From the NCBI RefSeq assembly GCF_019711565.1, contig NZ_JAIGNN010000003.1, positions 1 through 64,000 on the forward strand: a stretch of DNA of 64,000 nt, in the 5' to 3' direction. Positions 1 to 7,799 of the stretch are shown here, in pieces. A program made the position numbers and the translations under genes. The notes beneath the pieces are model-generated. The model ran no database searches and had not been told where the DNA came from. It worked only from the letters and a program-made list of their open reading frames with translations. Within the stretch, counting starts at the first letter, position 1; each line of letters opens with the position of its first letter. The DNA is from Qipengyuania proteolytica. Lineage in GTDB: Bacteria; Pseudomonadota; Alphaproteobacteria; Sphingomonadales; Sphingomonadaceae.

Positions 1-968
1 TATGACCGCCCCGATTTGCCGCGCGACGTGGTCGGGCTCATAGGCTCGCCAGCGGCATCAAAAAGCTTGCCCATGAGTGGAGCCTTGATCCTGCGGGCGC
101 TGGCCTTGTTGCTATGCCGCCGAACCTGCGCATCGAGCTTGGCCTGCACCTGGTTGAACACTTCGGCGTCGACGATCACTGCATGCTCGCCTTCATAGAT
201 TTCGCCCTTGTGGGTGATCTGACCGAGATACACCCGGTTGCGCAGCAAGTGGAACAAAGCCCCGCGGCTGAATGGCAGCCCGCCCATGGGGCGTCCTTTC
301 GCAGTCACGTGTAGCTTGGAATGGATCGCGCGTGCTTCAAGATCACGCTGCAGGGCGTGGACCGAACCAAGCTCGAGGTAGCGAGTGAAAATGTGCCGCA
401 CGCGCTCGGCCTCGTCATCGTTGAGCTTGAGTGTCCTCGATCCATCGGTCGGCGGATCATAGCCCAGCGGCGGAACGCCGCCCATCCACATGCCCCTGGC
501 CTTGGAAGCTGCGATCTTGTCGCGGATGCGCTCGCCGGTCACCTCGCGCTCGAACTGCGCGAACGACAGGAGAACGTTGAGCATCAGCTTGCCCATCGAG
601 CCGGTGGTATTGAACGACTGGGTTACCGAGACGAAGCTGCACTCGTGTTTTTCGAACACCTCGACGATGCGCGCGAAGTCGGCGAGGGAGCGGGTAAGAC
701 GGTCGATCTTGTAGACGACCACGATGTCGATCTTCCCCGCTTCGATGTCGGCGAGCAGCGCCTTGAGGCCGGGACGGTCGGTGTTGCCCCCTGAGAACCC
801 GCCGTCATCGTAGCGATCGGGGAGCGCTTTCCAGCCTTCGCTGGTCTGGCTGAGGACATAGGCCTCGCAGGCCTCGCGCTGGGCGTCGAGGCTGTTGAAC
901 GACTGGTCGAGACCTTCCTCTGAAGACTTGCGGGTGTAGATCGCGCAGCGCTTGAGCTTGCTGCCCAT
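1..968 (-). CDS. Large serine recombinase, C-terminus cut by window edge
   Basis: Site-specific DNA recombinase that would cut and rejoin att sites of a mobile element through a serine-DNA intermediate. The N-terminus reads MGSKLKRCAIYTRKSSEEGL, with the expected catalytic serine in the YTRKSS stretch. A resolvase core follows (DGGFSGGNTDRPGLKALL, then VYKIDRLTRSLADFARI), then a recombinase domain (GYDPPTDGSRTLKLNDDEA) and the start of the zinc-ribbon/coiled-coil region. About 322 codons are present and the frame is still open at base 1, so at least the C-terminal third lies outside. Its ATG overlaps the TGA of the DUF2924 gene by one base, so the two are probably translationally coupled. Family assignment is firm; the element's boundaries cannot be seen. 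Confidence 0.9.
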   Translation of the reverse strand, partial: MGSKLKRCAIYTRKSSEEGLDQSFNSLDAQREACEAYVLSQTSEGWKALPDRYDDGGFSGGNTDRPGLKALLADIEAGKIDIVVVYKIDRLTRSLADFARIVEVFEKHECSFVSVTQSFNTTGSMGKLMLNVLLSFAQFEREVTGERIRDKIAASKARGMWMGGVPPLGYDPPTDGSRTLKLNDDEAERVRHIFTRYLELGSVHALQRDLEARAIHSKLHVTAKGRPMGGLPFSRGALFHLLRNRVYLGQITHKGEIYEGEHAVIVDAEVFNQVQAKLDAQVRRHSNKASARRIKAPLMGKLFDAAGEPMSPTTSRGKSGRS

Positions 969-1372
969 CAAGCGTCTCGCAATCCGAAGAAGCGCGGTCC
1001 GTTCCAGCGGGTGCCCGCTATTGCGGTCGCTGCAGCGGACAGGCTTGGAAACAACTGGCTGCCCCAGCGGAAACCCTGCTCCTCGACTACCACCGTGACC
1101 TCGCGCCCCTTCCAGATGCGGGTGAGCCGCGCACCGACACCGAGGTGCTTGCCTTCAGGCTGGACTGTGCCGGACCGAGCAAGCGCCTTGCGGGTCTCGC
1201 TATCCAGACCGCCCATTGCTTGCGCCTGCACACGCCATGCGAGCAGTTGTCGCATGATCGGCTCGGAGCGGAGCGGTGGAGGGACGCCGAAGCGTTCCTT
1301 CCAGAATGCGCGCAGGCCATCGAGGTCGAGGCTCTCGATCTCGGCAACGAGGGTCTCGACAGCCTTACTCAC
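968..1372 (-). CDS. DUF2924 family protein
   Basis: Small protein of the DUF2924 family, commonly found next to large serine recombinases in alphaproteobacterial elements; its biochemical role is unknown. Recognisable parts are the N-terminal helix (VETLVAEIESLDLDGLRAFW), a central RQLLAWRVQAQAMGG stretch and a C-terminal WKGREVTVVVEEQGFRWG beta segment that ends with RWNGPRFFGL. I prefer the GTG at 1372, which overlaps the end of the DUF3489 gene by 8 bases. An ATG at 1408 is possible but would give a 44-base overlap. It sits in the order DUF3489, DUF2924, recombinase, all overlapping. Confidence 0.8.
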   Translation of the reverse strand: MSKAVETLVAEIESLDLDGLRAFWKERFGVPPPLRSEPIMRQLLAWRVQAQAMGGLDSETRKALARSGTVQPEGKHLGVGARLTRIWKGREVTVVVEEQGFRWGSQLFPSLSAAATAIAGTRWNGPRFFGLRDA

Positions 1373-1622
1373 CGCTGGGCTCCTCGATCCGGTAGCGGCG
1401 GGTGCCATCGATCTTCTCCGAGACGATGGTATGGCCGCGCTTTTTCATCGCACCTGCCATCGCGCCCCGCACCGAATGCTGCTGCCACCCGGTGGCCTTG
1501 GTCATATCGGCAATGCTTACGCCGGTCTTGCGCTTCAGGAGCTTCTCGAGCGTGTCGAGCTTGCTGGCAGGCTTGGCAGTCGTCGTTGCGTTCGCGCTGG
1601 TTGCCTTGGTTGTGCTTGTCAT
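1365..1622 (-). CDS. DUF3489 family protein
   Basis: Basic protein of about 85 residues. A Ser/Thr/Ala/Lys-rich N-terminus (MTSTTKATSANATTTAKPAS) is followed by a conserved winged-helix-like segment: LDTLEKLLKRKTGVSIADM, then TGWQQHSVRGAMAGAMKKRG and a KIDGTRRYRI strand. This matches DUF3489, predicted to bind DNA and typically encoded with DUF2924 and a serine recombinase. I use the ATG at 1622; the open frame extends to 1751 but the added residues look non-coding. It is the first gene of the three-gene leftward operon. Its role, perhaps as a recombination accessory factor, is inferred from neighbours only. Confidence 0.75.
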   Translation of the reverse strand: MTSTTKATSANATTTAKPASKLDTLEKLLKRKTGVSIADMTKATGWQQHSVRGAMAGAMKKRGHTIVSEKIDGTRRYRIEEPSGE

Positions 1623-1819
1623 GTCAGTCTCCGGTTTACGCATGGGCCGGAAATGGCCGCCGCTACCGGGACAAGCCCGGCTCGCCGGGCGCGTGGACAC
1701 CAATGCTCGGAATGCGGGGGCAGTCCAGTCTAAATCTCTCCGTCCCCACAATCCACAGACCGTAATCGGCGCCCACCTTCGAATCCTGCTTTGAGCATGC
1801 TATGTTCCTGTTATGAGCA

Positions 1820-2629
1820 ATGCATCCCCCCCCGCCATCCTTCCATGCCGATCGCACACTCGAAGTCGTCTACAAGACGCCGGGCGACCTCGATCCCGAC
1901 CCGCGCAATGCGCGCACCCACTCGAGGAAACAAATCGCGCAAATCGAGCAGTCTATCCGCGCGTTCGGGTTCACCAATCCGGTCCTGGCAGATCCGGATG
2001 GGAACCTGATCGCCGGCCATGGACGACTGCGTGCGGCAAAAAAGATGGGCCTAGACAAGGTCCCTGTGATCACGCTCGATGGTCTCACCGAACCGCAGAA
2101 GAAGGCGCTCCGGCTCGCTGACAACAAGATTGCGCTCAATGCAGGTTGGGACACCGAGATCCTCAAGCTCGAGCTGGCCGAACTCTCGCTTCCCGAGATC
2201 GATATAGACCTCGGCCTCACGGGGTTCAGTCCCGGCGAGATCGACGTCGTTCTGTCCGAGGTCGAAGAAACTGAACTTTCGGCTTTCAAAGAATTGAAAG
2301 ACAGGGTCCGCATCAGTGTTGCAGGTGAGCCGGATCTCACTTCATCAGGCAGCCAAGGCCTCGCGCTTGTCTTCCATGAGCTCATCACGAATGCGATAAA
2401 ATATGGCGCTCTTTCGAATGTCACTGGGCATGTCGAAGTGCGAATTCGCGAGGTAGGCAACTCTGCAATCATTGTCTGGACCGAGCACAACGGACCTGCA
2501 GTCGATCCCGAGCGCAACAAGGGATTTGGATCTACCCTTATAGCGAGAGCGCTTGATTCCCATGGCTCGGCGAACCTCGATTTCGCACGAGATGGCGTTG
2601 CCTGTCGGATCGAGCTTGATCTTATTTGA
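1820..2629 (+). CDS. Chimera: ParB-like N-terminal domain fused to HWE-kinase ATPase domain
   Basis: Residues about 15-145 are a ParB/Srx-fold domain of the kind found in element-borne ParB-methylase proteins: RNARTHSRKQIAQIEQSIRA, GFTNPVLADPDGNLIAGHGR, then LADNKIALNAGWDTEILKLE. From about residue 150 the same frame becomes the C-terminal ATPase domain of an HWE/HisKA_2 histidine kinase: N-box FHELITNAIKYGALS (185-199) and G-box NKGFGSTLIARAL (233-245), ending normally at IELDLI. The kinase H-box and sensor domains are absent, and so is any DNA methylase domain after ParB. The tail closely resembles the kinase tail of the bacteriophytochrome at 61.5-64 kb. Probably a deletion or insertion scar that stayed in frame; whether it is expressed is unknown. 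A run of eight C lies just after the start. Confidence 0.8.
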   Translation: MHPPPPSFHADRTLEVVYKTPGDLDPDPRNARTHSRKQIAQIEQSIRAFGFTNPVLADPDGNLIAGHGRLRAAKKMGLDKVPVITLDGLTEPQKKALRLADNKIALNAGWDTEILKLELAELSLPEIDIDLGLTGFSPGEIDVVLSEVEETELSAFKELKDRVRISVAGEPDLTSSGSQGLALVFHELITNAIKYGALSNVTGHVEVRIREVGNSAIIVWTEHNGPAVDPERNKGFGSTLIARALDSHGSANLDFARDGVACRIELDLI

Positions 2630-2646
2630 CGCCATCATCTCAGTGG

Positions 2647-2740
2647 CAACAATCGGGTCGTTAGCCGCCGATCCGCTCCCAGTATCCTGCTAGCTCGGTG
2701 AAAGCAGTGGCTGATCGGTGGAACGCGGTCATTGGTTAGA
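2647..2740. repeat. Dispersed ~90-bp repeat, family A, copy 1
   Basis: This copy shares the core AATCGGGTCGTTAGC and the later segment GCTCGGTGAAAGC with copies near 4270-4365 and 9193-9285. The ends are partly complementary (GTTAGC against GCTAGC), so it could fold as RNA. It starts 18 bases after the chimera stop codon. No coding potential is seen. Confidence 0.6.
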
Positions 2741-2829
2741 CCGTGTAAGGACAACAGGCCACTCTCAGAGTCTTGCTCTCGGATGCCGGGTCGCACAAGC
2801 ACCAAGTGGCCTGCCGTCCCTCTGCTTTC

Positions 2830-3144
2830 TTACTGGGCGGAGAAGTTAACTGCCAATGGGGAAATGTAGCCGTGTCCAGTGTTTGGACCCGCGCCACGAT
2901 CTCCTGCCAGGAAACGATAGATGGATGTGTCGGGGTCATACAGGCTTTCCCATGAGCCTGGCGAAATACGCTCGAAGATATCGCTGTAGTGTTGGGTCAA
3001 CAATACTACCAGTTCACCGCGCCTGCTCTCAGATACGAAAAGCGCAGCACCGTGGGGTCGCATCAGTGCGCGGTAGGTATCGCAAAACCTCTTCGTGAGG
3101 CCATCAAGTTGATCATGGCAGATAGTTTTATATCGATAAATCAT
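2830..3144 (-). CDS. Hypothetical protein
   Basis: Unrecognised protein of 104 residues. It has no signal peptide or membrane segment and a mixed composition typical of a soluble protein (MIYRYKTICHDQLDGLTKRF at the N-terminus, HYSDIFERISPGSWESLYD in the middle). Composition looks coding rather than like a shadow frame, and no better frame competes on either strand. It lies in the lower-GC accessory stretch between the element and the enzyme cluster, with no obvious operon partner. Function unknown; it could also be a fragment of a larger decayed gene. Confidence 0.4.
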   Translation of the reverse strand: MIYRYKTICHDQLDGLTKRFCDTYRALMRPHGAALFVSESRRGELVVLLTQHYSDIFERISPGSWESLYDPDTSIYRFLAGDRGAGPNTGHGYISPLAVNFSAQ

Positions 3145-3539
3145 CGGACTAGCGACCCCTCGCTGCCTCGCGCCCGCATCGTCGCCAAGCGCTTGTTATC
3201 CAGCCGACTTACTTCGAGCCGAAATGTTGCCATGTCGTAAATATACAATTTGGGCAGCCGGCTCTGCCACATCGCAAGTTGGCTGAAAGCGGCTTCAGAG
3301 TGGGTAGGAAGCGGACGCCGTTTGCAAAAGCAAGCCCCCACAGCCCAGAAAAAATGGTGTCTTGCGGGAATGCCCCACTAATAACTGGCAGGTCATTCCT
3401 GGTTGCGAACCCAAAGAGCTCATTGTTAGCAAGGGGAGGCGCCACTGTACCAATGCCCGCTGCCGGCAATCGCACTTCGGCGTCATGGTCGACGGAATCC
3501 GGACCAACGACGAGAAACGCTGGTCCACAGCCCCCTATC
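3145..3539. other. Intergenic stretch without a convincing gene
   Basis: Open frames exist on both strands here, including minus 3209-3661 and plus 3279-3746. Neither shows a recognisable domain, and each overlaps the better candidate at 3540-3818. I see no RNA gene and no clear terminator. The region is probably non-coding or gene debris. Confidence 0.4.
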
Positions 3540-3818
3540 TCAAGCGGCGATGCCCTGCTCGTCGAGTTCGCAAAGACTGTCGATGAGGTCGGCAATTCGC
3601 TCGACGGCTTCGCGGGCCTCGCCAGTGTAGCGCCTCGCGTCCGCTCGGACGTAGTCACCAACCGAAGGATGCGCGATGTATGCGATGGCCGCTGTGCGGT
3701 ACTTTACCATCGCACTGTGCAATTCAGAGTGATTGCTACTTTCTGATGCCACGAGGTCATCTGCCAGTCTGGCCACATCTCGGGCGCATTCCGCCAAGTG
3801 TCGTAGCTTAAGTTCCAT
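3540..3818 (-). CDS. Hypothetical helical protein
   Basis: Unrecognised 92-residue protein that looks all-helical and soluble: MELKLRHLAECARDVARLAD at the start, then HSELHSAMVKYRTAAIAYIA, then EAREAVERIADLIDSL near the end. There are no cysteines in metal-binding spacing and no membrane segment. It is alone on this strand with about 180 bases to the small membrane gene upstream. The amphipathic heptad-like pattern could support a small four-helix bundle or a protein-binding role, but that is a guess. Confidence 0.45.
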   Translation of the reverse strand: MELKLRHLAECARDVARLADDLVASESSNHSELHSAMVKYRTAAIAYIAHPSVGDYVRADARRYTGEAREAVERIADLIDSLCELDEQGIAA

Positions 3819-3996
3819 AATGGCTTCCCCAAATCAGGATGCGCTTGATGCAGTTCAAGCCAGGGGGGAGGAACCGGCACTGCTGCGATCAGAGCCGGAC
3901 GTCAAATCTGACGATGTGTGCGGACCGTATGGGCTCGGCGTTTAAGGCGACCTTAACACGCTGGCGCTCACATCCAAAATCGGCGTCAAAACCGCA

Positions 3997-4122
3997 TCAA
4001 ATCAGAAGGATGGCTGAAAGAACAAGCATAAGAGCGCTCAGGCCAACCGCCCATAAAAGTAGAGACTCGCCGCCTCTGTTCCGGGGTGGCCAGTCATCAT
4101 CATCATCGTTTTTTAGAGCCAT
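3997..4122 (-). CDS. Small single-span membrane protein (41 aa)
   Basis: The reading frame encodes MALKNDDDDDWPPRNRGGES followed by one hydrophobic segment LLLWAVGLSALMLVLSAILL, ending I-stop. A very acidic, proline-containing cytoplasmic head on one transmembrane helix is a sensible small membrane protein and unlikely to arise by chance. The start is the only ATG that places the acidic head before the helix. No known family is recognised. No strong ribosome binding site is visible. Confidence 0.5.
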   Translation of the reverse strand: MALKNDDDDDWPPRNRGGESLLLWAVGLSALMLVLSAILLI

Positions 4123-4269
4123 AGTGGCGGCGACCGCCCTTCATTTTTTCTGCGGCGAGAAGCGCATCGCCGCCACTTTACCAATGGGCGCATCGTGCGA
4201 TCGTTCCTAGCCTACCGATGCAACGCAAAGGGGCCGGTCAAGGGGCTGACACTATTCAAGCGCAAGCCA

Positions 4270-4365
4270 ATGTCCGCTTTCGGGTTTGGTAGCTGACTGT
4301 CCGCTCTTGGCCGGCAGCTAACTCGGTGAAAGCGTCGTCAGATGGCTGGTACGCAGTCGTTACCG
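4270..4365. repeat. Dispersed ~90-bp repeat, family A, copy 2
   Basis: Best-formed copy of the family. It begins AATGTCCGCTTTCGGG, has a GCAGCTAACTCGGTGAAAGC centre and ends near CGCAGTCGTTACC. Its last bases touch the stop codon of the amidohydrolase gene, so it may act in that transcript's 3' end. Confidence 0.6.
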
Positions 4366-5370
4366 CCCGTGATGGCGGTCAATCTCCTGCTGCGAGAGCC
4401 GAAGGAATCTTGCCGCGTTGTTGTAGAGAATATCGCGCTTTTGCTCTTCGGTCAGGAAAGGAGCCGTCGTGATACTGTCCACGGCCACCTCGATGGCTTG
4501 CGGCCAGACCATCTGATCGCTGCCAAACATTATTCTTTTGCCGTAGCCTGCTTCGACGAGCCGGCGCAGATGCGCCCAAAACTCGGCACGGTTCACCCCG
4601 ACATTATCAGCGGAGATGTCGACATAGACTTGGGGGTGCGAGTAAAGGATCGCGATCATCTCGTCGGTCAGTGGCATGCCTGCATGCATGACATAGACTC
4701 GCATTTTGGGGTGGCGGGTGAGGAGTTCCTCAAGAAGCATCGGATTGCCAAGTGAGGCGCGATACCTGGGGTATAACCAATAAGGTCCGCCTGGCGCACC
4801 GTAGCCCATGTGTATGCCAACAGGGACGTCGAGTCGCTCGGCCATCGCATAGAATGGCGCAAGGCTGGGATGATCGGGCGGAAGGCCACGATATTGCGCA
4901 GTGATCTCAGCAAACACACTTGTCTCGCCGCTCTCGAACTGTGCCTCGAGCAGTGCCACTCTACCCTCATCAGGAAGACCTGAGCCATCGAAGAAGTTTT
5001 CCGCAGGGATAAACATTTCGGGAGCGGCGGCCAGCCACTTCGCAACAATTGCGCGCTCACCTGAAATCACCCCTGAGACGATATTGAATCGCCGCATTTG
5101 CGCGAGTGTCTCTTCAAGTAGTTCTGGATCCGACTTAGGCGCTTCGACCATTTCCTTGCACGTCGCCTGCGCCATGAAGTCAAAAGGCTTGGCAGGGTCC
5201 ACACCATGCATGTCGATCCCGCGCGCGCCTAAGCATCCGGGTGGTGGGTCGCCGCCAAACTCATCTAGCGACCAGGCATGCATATGCATGTCGATTATGG
5301 GTTGGGCCGGACCTTGTGCCGATAGCGCTCCAGAGCTTACCAATGCAAAAAACGAGATCAATTTGCGCAT
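4360..5370 (-). CDS. Secreted amidohydrolase (PF04909-like)
   Basis: Metal-dependent hydrolase of the amidohydrolase-related TIM-barrel family, 336 residues. A signal peptide (MRKLISFFALVSSGALSAQG) places it in the periplasm. Visible metal-site motifs are DMHMH (His29, His31), GIHMGYG, VYVMHAGMP and an IMFGSDQ strand whose Asp is the usual last ligand. I use the ATG at 5370 because GGAGG lies 7 bases upstream and the signal peptide begins there; an ATG at 5448 overlaps the preceding stop as ATGA. It is the second gene of a pair with the PPOX-like protein. Substrate unknown; relatives include decarboxylases and lactonases. Confidence 0.8.
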   Translation of the reverse strand: MRKLISFFALVSSGALSAQGPAQPIIDMHMHAWSLDEFGGDPPPGCLGARGIDMHGVDPAKPFDFMAQATCKEMVEAPKSDPELLEETLAQMRRFNIVSGVISGERAIVAKWLAAAPEMFIPAENFFDGSGLPDEGRVALLEAQFESGETSVFAEITAQYRGLPPDHPSLAPFYAMAERLDVPVGIHMGYGAPGGPYWLYPRYRASLGNPMLLEELLTRHPKMRVYVMHAGMPLTDEMIAILYSHPQVYVDISADNVGVNRAEFWAHLRRLVEAGYGKRIMFGSDQMVWPQAIEVAVDSITTAPFLTEEQKRDILYNNAARFLRLSQQEIDRHHGR

Positions 5371-5444
5371 GGAGACGCCTCCACGTCGGATGGAATTTCT
5401 CTCTACCGGAACGACCACAGCCCAAGATGCTCCCCAGCGATCTA

Positions 5445-6026
5445 TCATGGCAGGAAAATTCCCTGCGGCTGCCAGTGGCTCTCATTAGGCCAGATACCTT
5501 TGCCCATAACTTCCAGCCGTTTTGGTGAAAGGCGGATCAAGGCCAGGTCGTTGGGATAGTCGGGCCAGTTCGAACGGTACTTCTCGCTGAGACCATGGGT
5601 CGAAATGGTTTCAGGATCCGTATGCACCGAAGCCAAGCCTGTAAAGCTGGCGTAGAAACTCTCCGCATGATTGTTTGCGGTATCGTCGAACCCAAAATGG
5701 AGGGCAACCTTCGGATTTGCCATTATTTGAAGTGTCTTCCGGCTACCCCGACGAGTTGCCATCCACAGACTCCAATCATCTTTAGGGTCAGCTACACCGA
5801 TTGGACGTGCGCGGGGCATCCCATCCTCATCGATGGTCACCAATACGCCGACATAATCTTCATCAATTATGGCTCGGGCTGCTGCCATGATGAGTGCTGG
5901 TTCGTCCACGCGATAAAGGTCACTTGCAGAAGCTTCGCGCGAAGCTTCATTCGCCATTGCAGGAATGGCACCTGCGAGCCCCGCTAAAGGCGCAACCGAA
6001 AGTAGGTCTCTGCGTCTTACACCCAT
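5445..6026 (-). CDS. Tat-exported pyridoxamine 5'-phosphate oxidase-like protein
   Basis: About 193 residues. The N-terminus MGVRRRDLLSVAPLAGLAGA has the RRRDLL form of a twin-arginine signal, suggesting export of a folded, cofactor-loaded protein. The remainder is a PPOX/general-stress-type split barrel: YVGVLVTIDEDGMPRARPIG, LWMATRRGSRKTLQIMANPK, VALHFGF. Such folds bind FMN, F420 or heme. The ATG at 6026 follows a GGAGG; 6044 is an alternative. The gene ends in an ATGA overlap with an ATG upstream of the amidohydrolase signal peptide, so the two genes are one transcription unit. Substrate not predictable. Confidence 0.75.
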   Translation of the reverse strand: MGVRRRDLLSVAPLAGLAGAIPAMANEASREASASDLYRVDEPALIMAAARAIIDEDYVGVLVTIDEDGMPRARPIGVADPKDDWSLWMATRRGSRKTLQIMANPKVALHFGFDDTANNHAESFYASFTGLASVHTDPETISTHGLSEKYRSNWPDYPNDLALIRLSPKRLEVMGKGIWPNESHWQPQGIFLP

Positions 6027-6113
6027 GGGACCTCCAAGAGACATCCATCCAATGAGTGTCGGTTCTTACATCGACAGGACAAAGATAGGTACTGTAAATC
6101 CTTAGCGTGCGAT

Positions 6114-6175
6114 GTCCGCGATCGGGTCGATTAATGACCGCCAGCTTCTGACACGCGTTAGTTCCTGCAGAATTG
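6114..6175. repeat. Degenerate family A repeat fragment, copy 4
   Basis: GTCCGCGATCGGGTCGATTA matches the left arm of the family A repeat (GTCCGC..TCGGGTCG.TTA). The right arm is poorly kept. It sits between the PPOX-like gene and the serine hydrolase gene. Confidence 0.35.
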
Positions 6176-6204
6176 TCGCGAACTTGGTGGTTAAATGCTC
6201 ATGT

Positions 6205-7632
6205 CTACTCATTGAGACTTCTGGCCGCCTTGCATCCAGTGTCGCTGCCTGTGGCGACCTCTCGGACCCAGTGTTCTGCAAATAGGCCATCATAATACAT
6301 CAGAAAAGCTGGCGATGGGCCGTCAGCCCCCTGGAAGACGATGCGATCGAGTGGGTAGTCGCTGCGACCAAATATCAGTTTGTCTTGCGCCAACAGCGGC
6401 ACCGCCGGCGCGTTGCCTTCAGCACGTCTGCGGAACAATTTGCCATCGCTGACGAAAATGCAGGAGACGACGGGGCCTCGAGCATAGGCGCCAGAGAGAT
6501 CCTCCAGCTCGTCCTCGCTCAGCGTCAGATCATCGAGATCGCTGGGGTTGAGTAAGATCCGCGCTATTCTGGCATGAATAACGCTGGCATCCAATCCGCT
6601 GCCAGTTCCGTTGGCAACGACTGCTATGCTATAACCGCTAGCAGGGTAGTGGGCGAGAGTTGCCCATGCCCCGTGCAAGCCCCCGCCAGTGTGCCCCCAT
6701 GCATCATTATTGCCCAGAATGCCGCCCCGCACACCCAAGCCGTAATCGACAACGACGCCCCCTTCCAACTGTGTGCTTTCCAGCATCCGGATCAGGCTTT
6801 CGGGCTTGATCCAGTGTCCGGCGATCAACTGAGCGGGAAGGCCGACTAGATCCGAAGCGGTCGAACATAGTCCACCAGACCCCTGCAGACCCCGAACCTC
6901 ATAAGCGGGTTCGAGCACAAATCCGCTCTGGGTTGCCAAGTATCCAGTCACCTTGTTCGTTTGGGAAGTGTCGCATGCTCGCAGGGATTGAAGGCCTACA
7001 GCCGGGGCGAAAACATCCTCGATGTAGTCATCGTAGGATAGGCCGGTGACGTGTTCGATAATGACGGAGACGAGGGAATAATTGGCGTCGGAATATCGCC
7101 AAACCTCACCGGCTCGATTTTCTGATGGGCGCCGCAAAACCGATATGAGGCGATCGCGGTCAAAATAACCTTCCGACACACCGTCTTCTAGTTCTTGGCG
7201 AGTATAATCGGGCAGACCAGAAGTATGATTGAGGAGATGGAGAAGGGTGACCGAAGCATGGATCTCATTTGACCCGTACTTCCCCTGCAAGATCTCGCGA
7301 ACAGGTTGATCAAGAGAGAGCTTTCCGTCTTCGAGAAGCTTCATGACCACGGCAGATGTGACCAGTTTAGAGATCGAACCGAGACGGAAAATCGAGGTCT
7401 CATCAACTGCTTCGGCGGTCTCGATTTTTCGCTGACCATATCCGCGGAAGGTGATGGAACCATCGGGGCCGCGGATGGCAATGGCAAGACCCGGCATTGC
7501 TCTCGCGGTAGACGCTTCGGCTGCGACCTCGTCGATCGCCTGAAGGGCACTCTCCGACAAGGTCTGTGCCTGCGCGCTTGTGACGTAGAACATTGCACCT
7601 AACGCGACCCCCCATTTAATCATCCAAGCCAT
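6205..7632 (-). CDS. Secreted serine hydrolase, beta-lactamase class C fold
   Basis: Penicillin-binding/beta-lactamase family hydrolase, 475 residues, with an N-terminal signal peptide (GVALGAMFYVTSAQAQ). Catalytic motifs are visible: SISK (Ser86, Lys89), the YSDANYS loop as the Tyr-x-Asn equivalent, and HTGGG as the KTG equivalent. The AMPGLAIAIRGPDG start and the LLNHTSGLPDYT segment are typical of esterase or D-aminopeptidase-like members rather than true beta-lactamases. It is transcribed away from the alpha/beta hydrolase gene across a 167-base divergent region. It probably acts on periplasmic peptides or esters; the substrate is unknown. Confidence 0.85.
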   Translation of the reverse strand: MAWMIKWGVALGAMFYVTSAQAQTLSESALQAIDEVAAEASTARAMPGLAIAIRGPDGSITFRGYGQRKIETAEAVDETSIFRLGSISKLVTSAVVMKLLEDGKLSLDQPVREILQGKYGSNEIHASVTLLHLLNHTSGLPDYTRQELEDGVSEGYFDRDRLISVLRRPSENRAGEVWRYSDANYSLVSVIIEHVTGLSYDDYIEDVFAPAVGLQSLRACDTSQTNKVTGYLATQSGFVLEPAYEVRGLQGSGGLCSTASDLVGLPAQLIAGHWIKPESLIRMLESTQLEGGVVVDYGLGVRGGILGNNDAWGHTGGGLHGAWATLAHYPASGYSIAVVANGTGSGLDASVIHARIARILLNPSDLDDLTLSEDELEDLSGAYARGPVVSCIFVSDGKLFRRRAEGNAPAVPLLAQDKLIFGRSDYPLDRIVFQGADGPSPAFLMYYDGLFAEHWVREVATGSDTGCKAARSLNE

Positions 7633-7799
7633 GTAGCTTCCTCACAATTCAATCCCTGCCTCCAGGTCGATTCAATGGTTGCCCGTTTCGAGGACGCCTT
7701 ATACTCCTAATTCGGTCGCGAAGTGAGTGGAATGGACACTGGAAAATGTGAATTCCCTGCCAATCGATGCACTGGCAATTGACCAGAGGGAGAAAATGA

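Noticed and set aside
3209..3746. Overlapping plus and minus frames as a gene pair
   Set aside because: Neither has a recognisable domain or clear codon preference, and both conflict with the better helical frame at 3540-3818.
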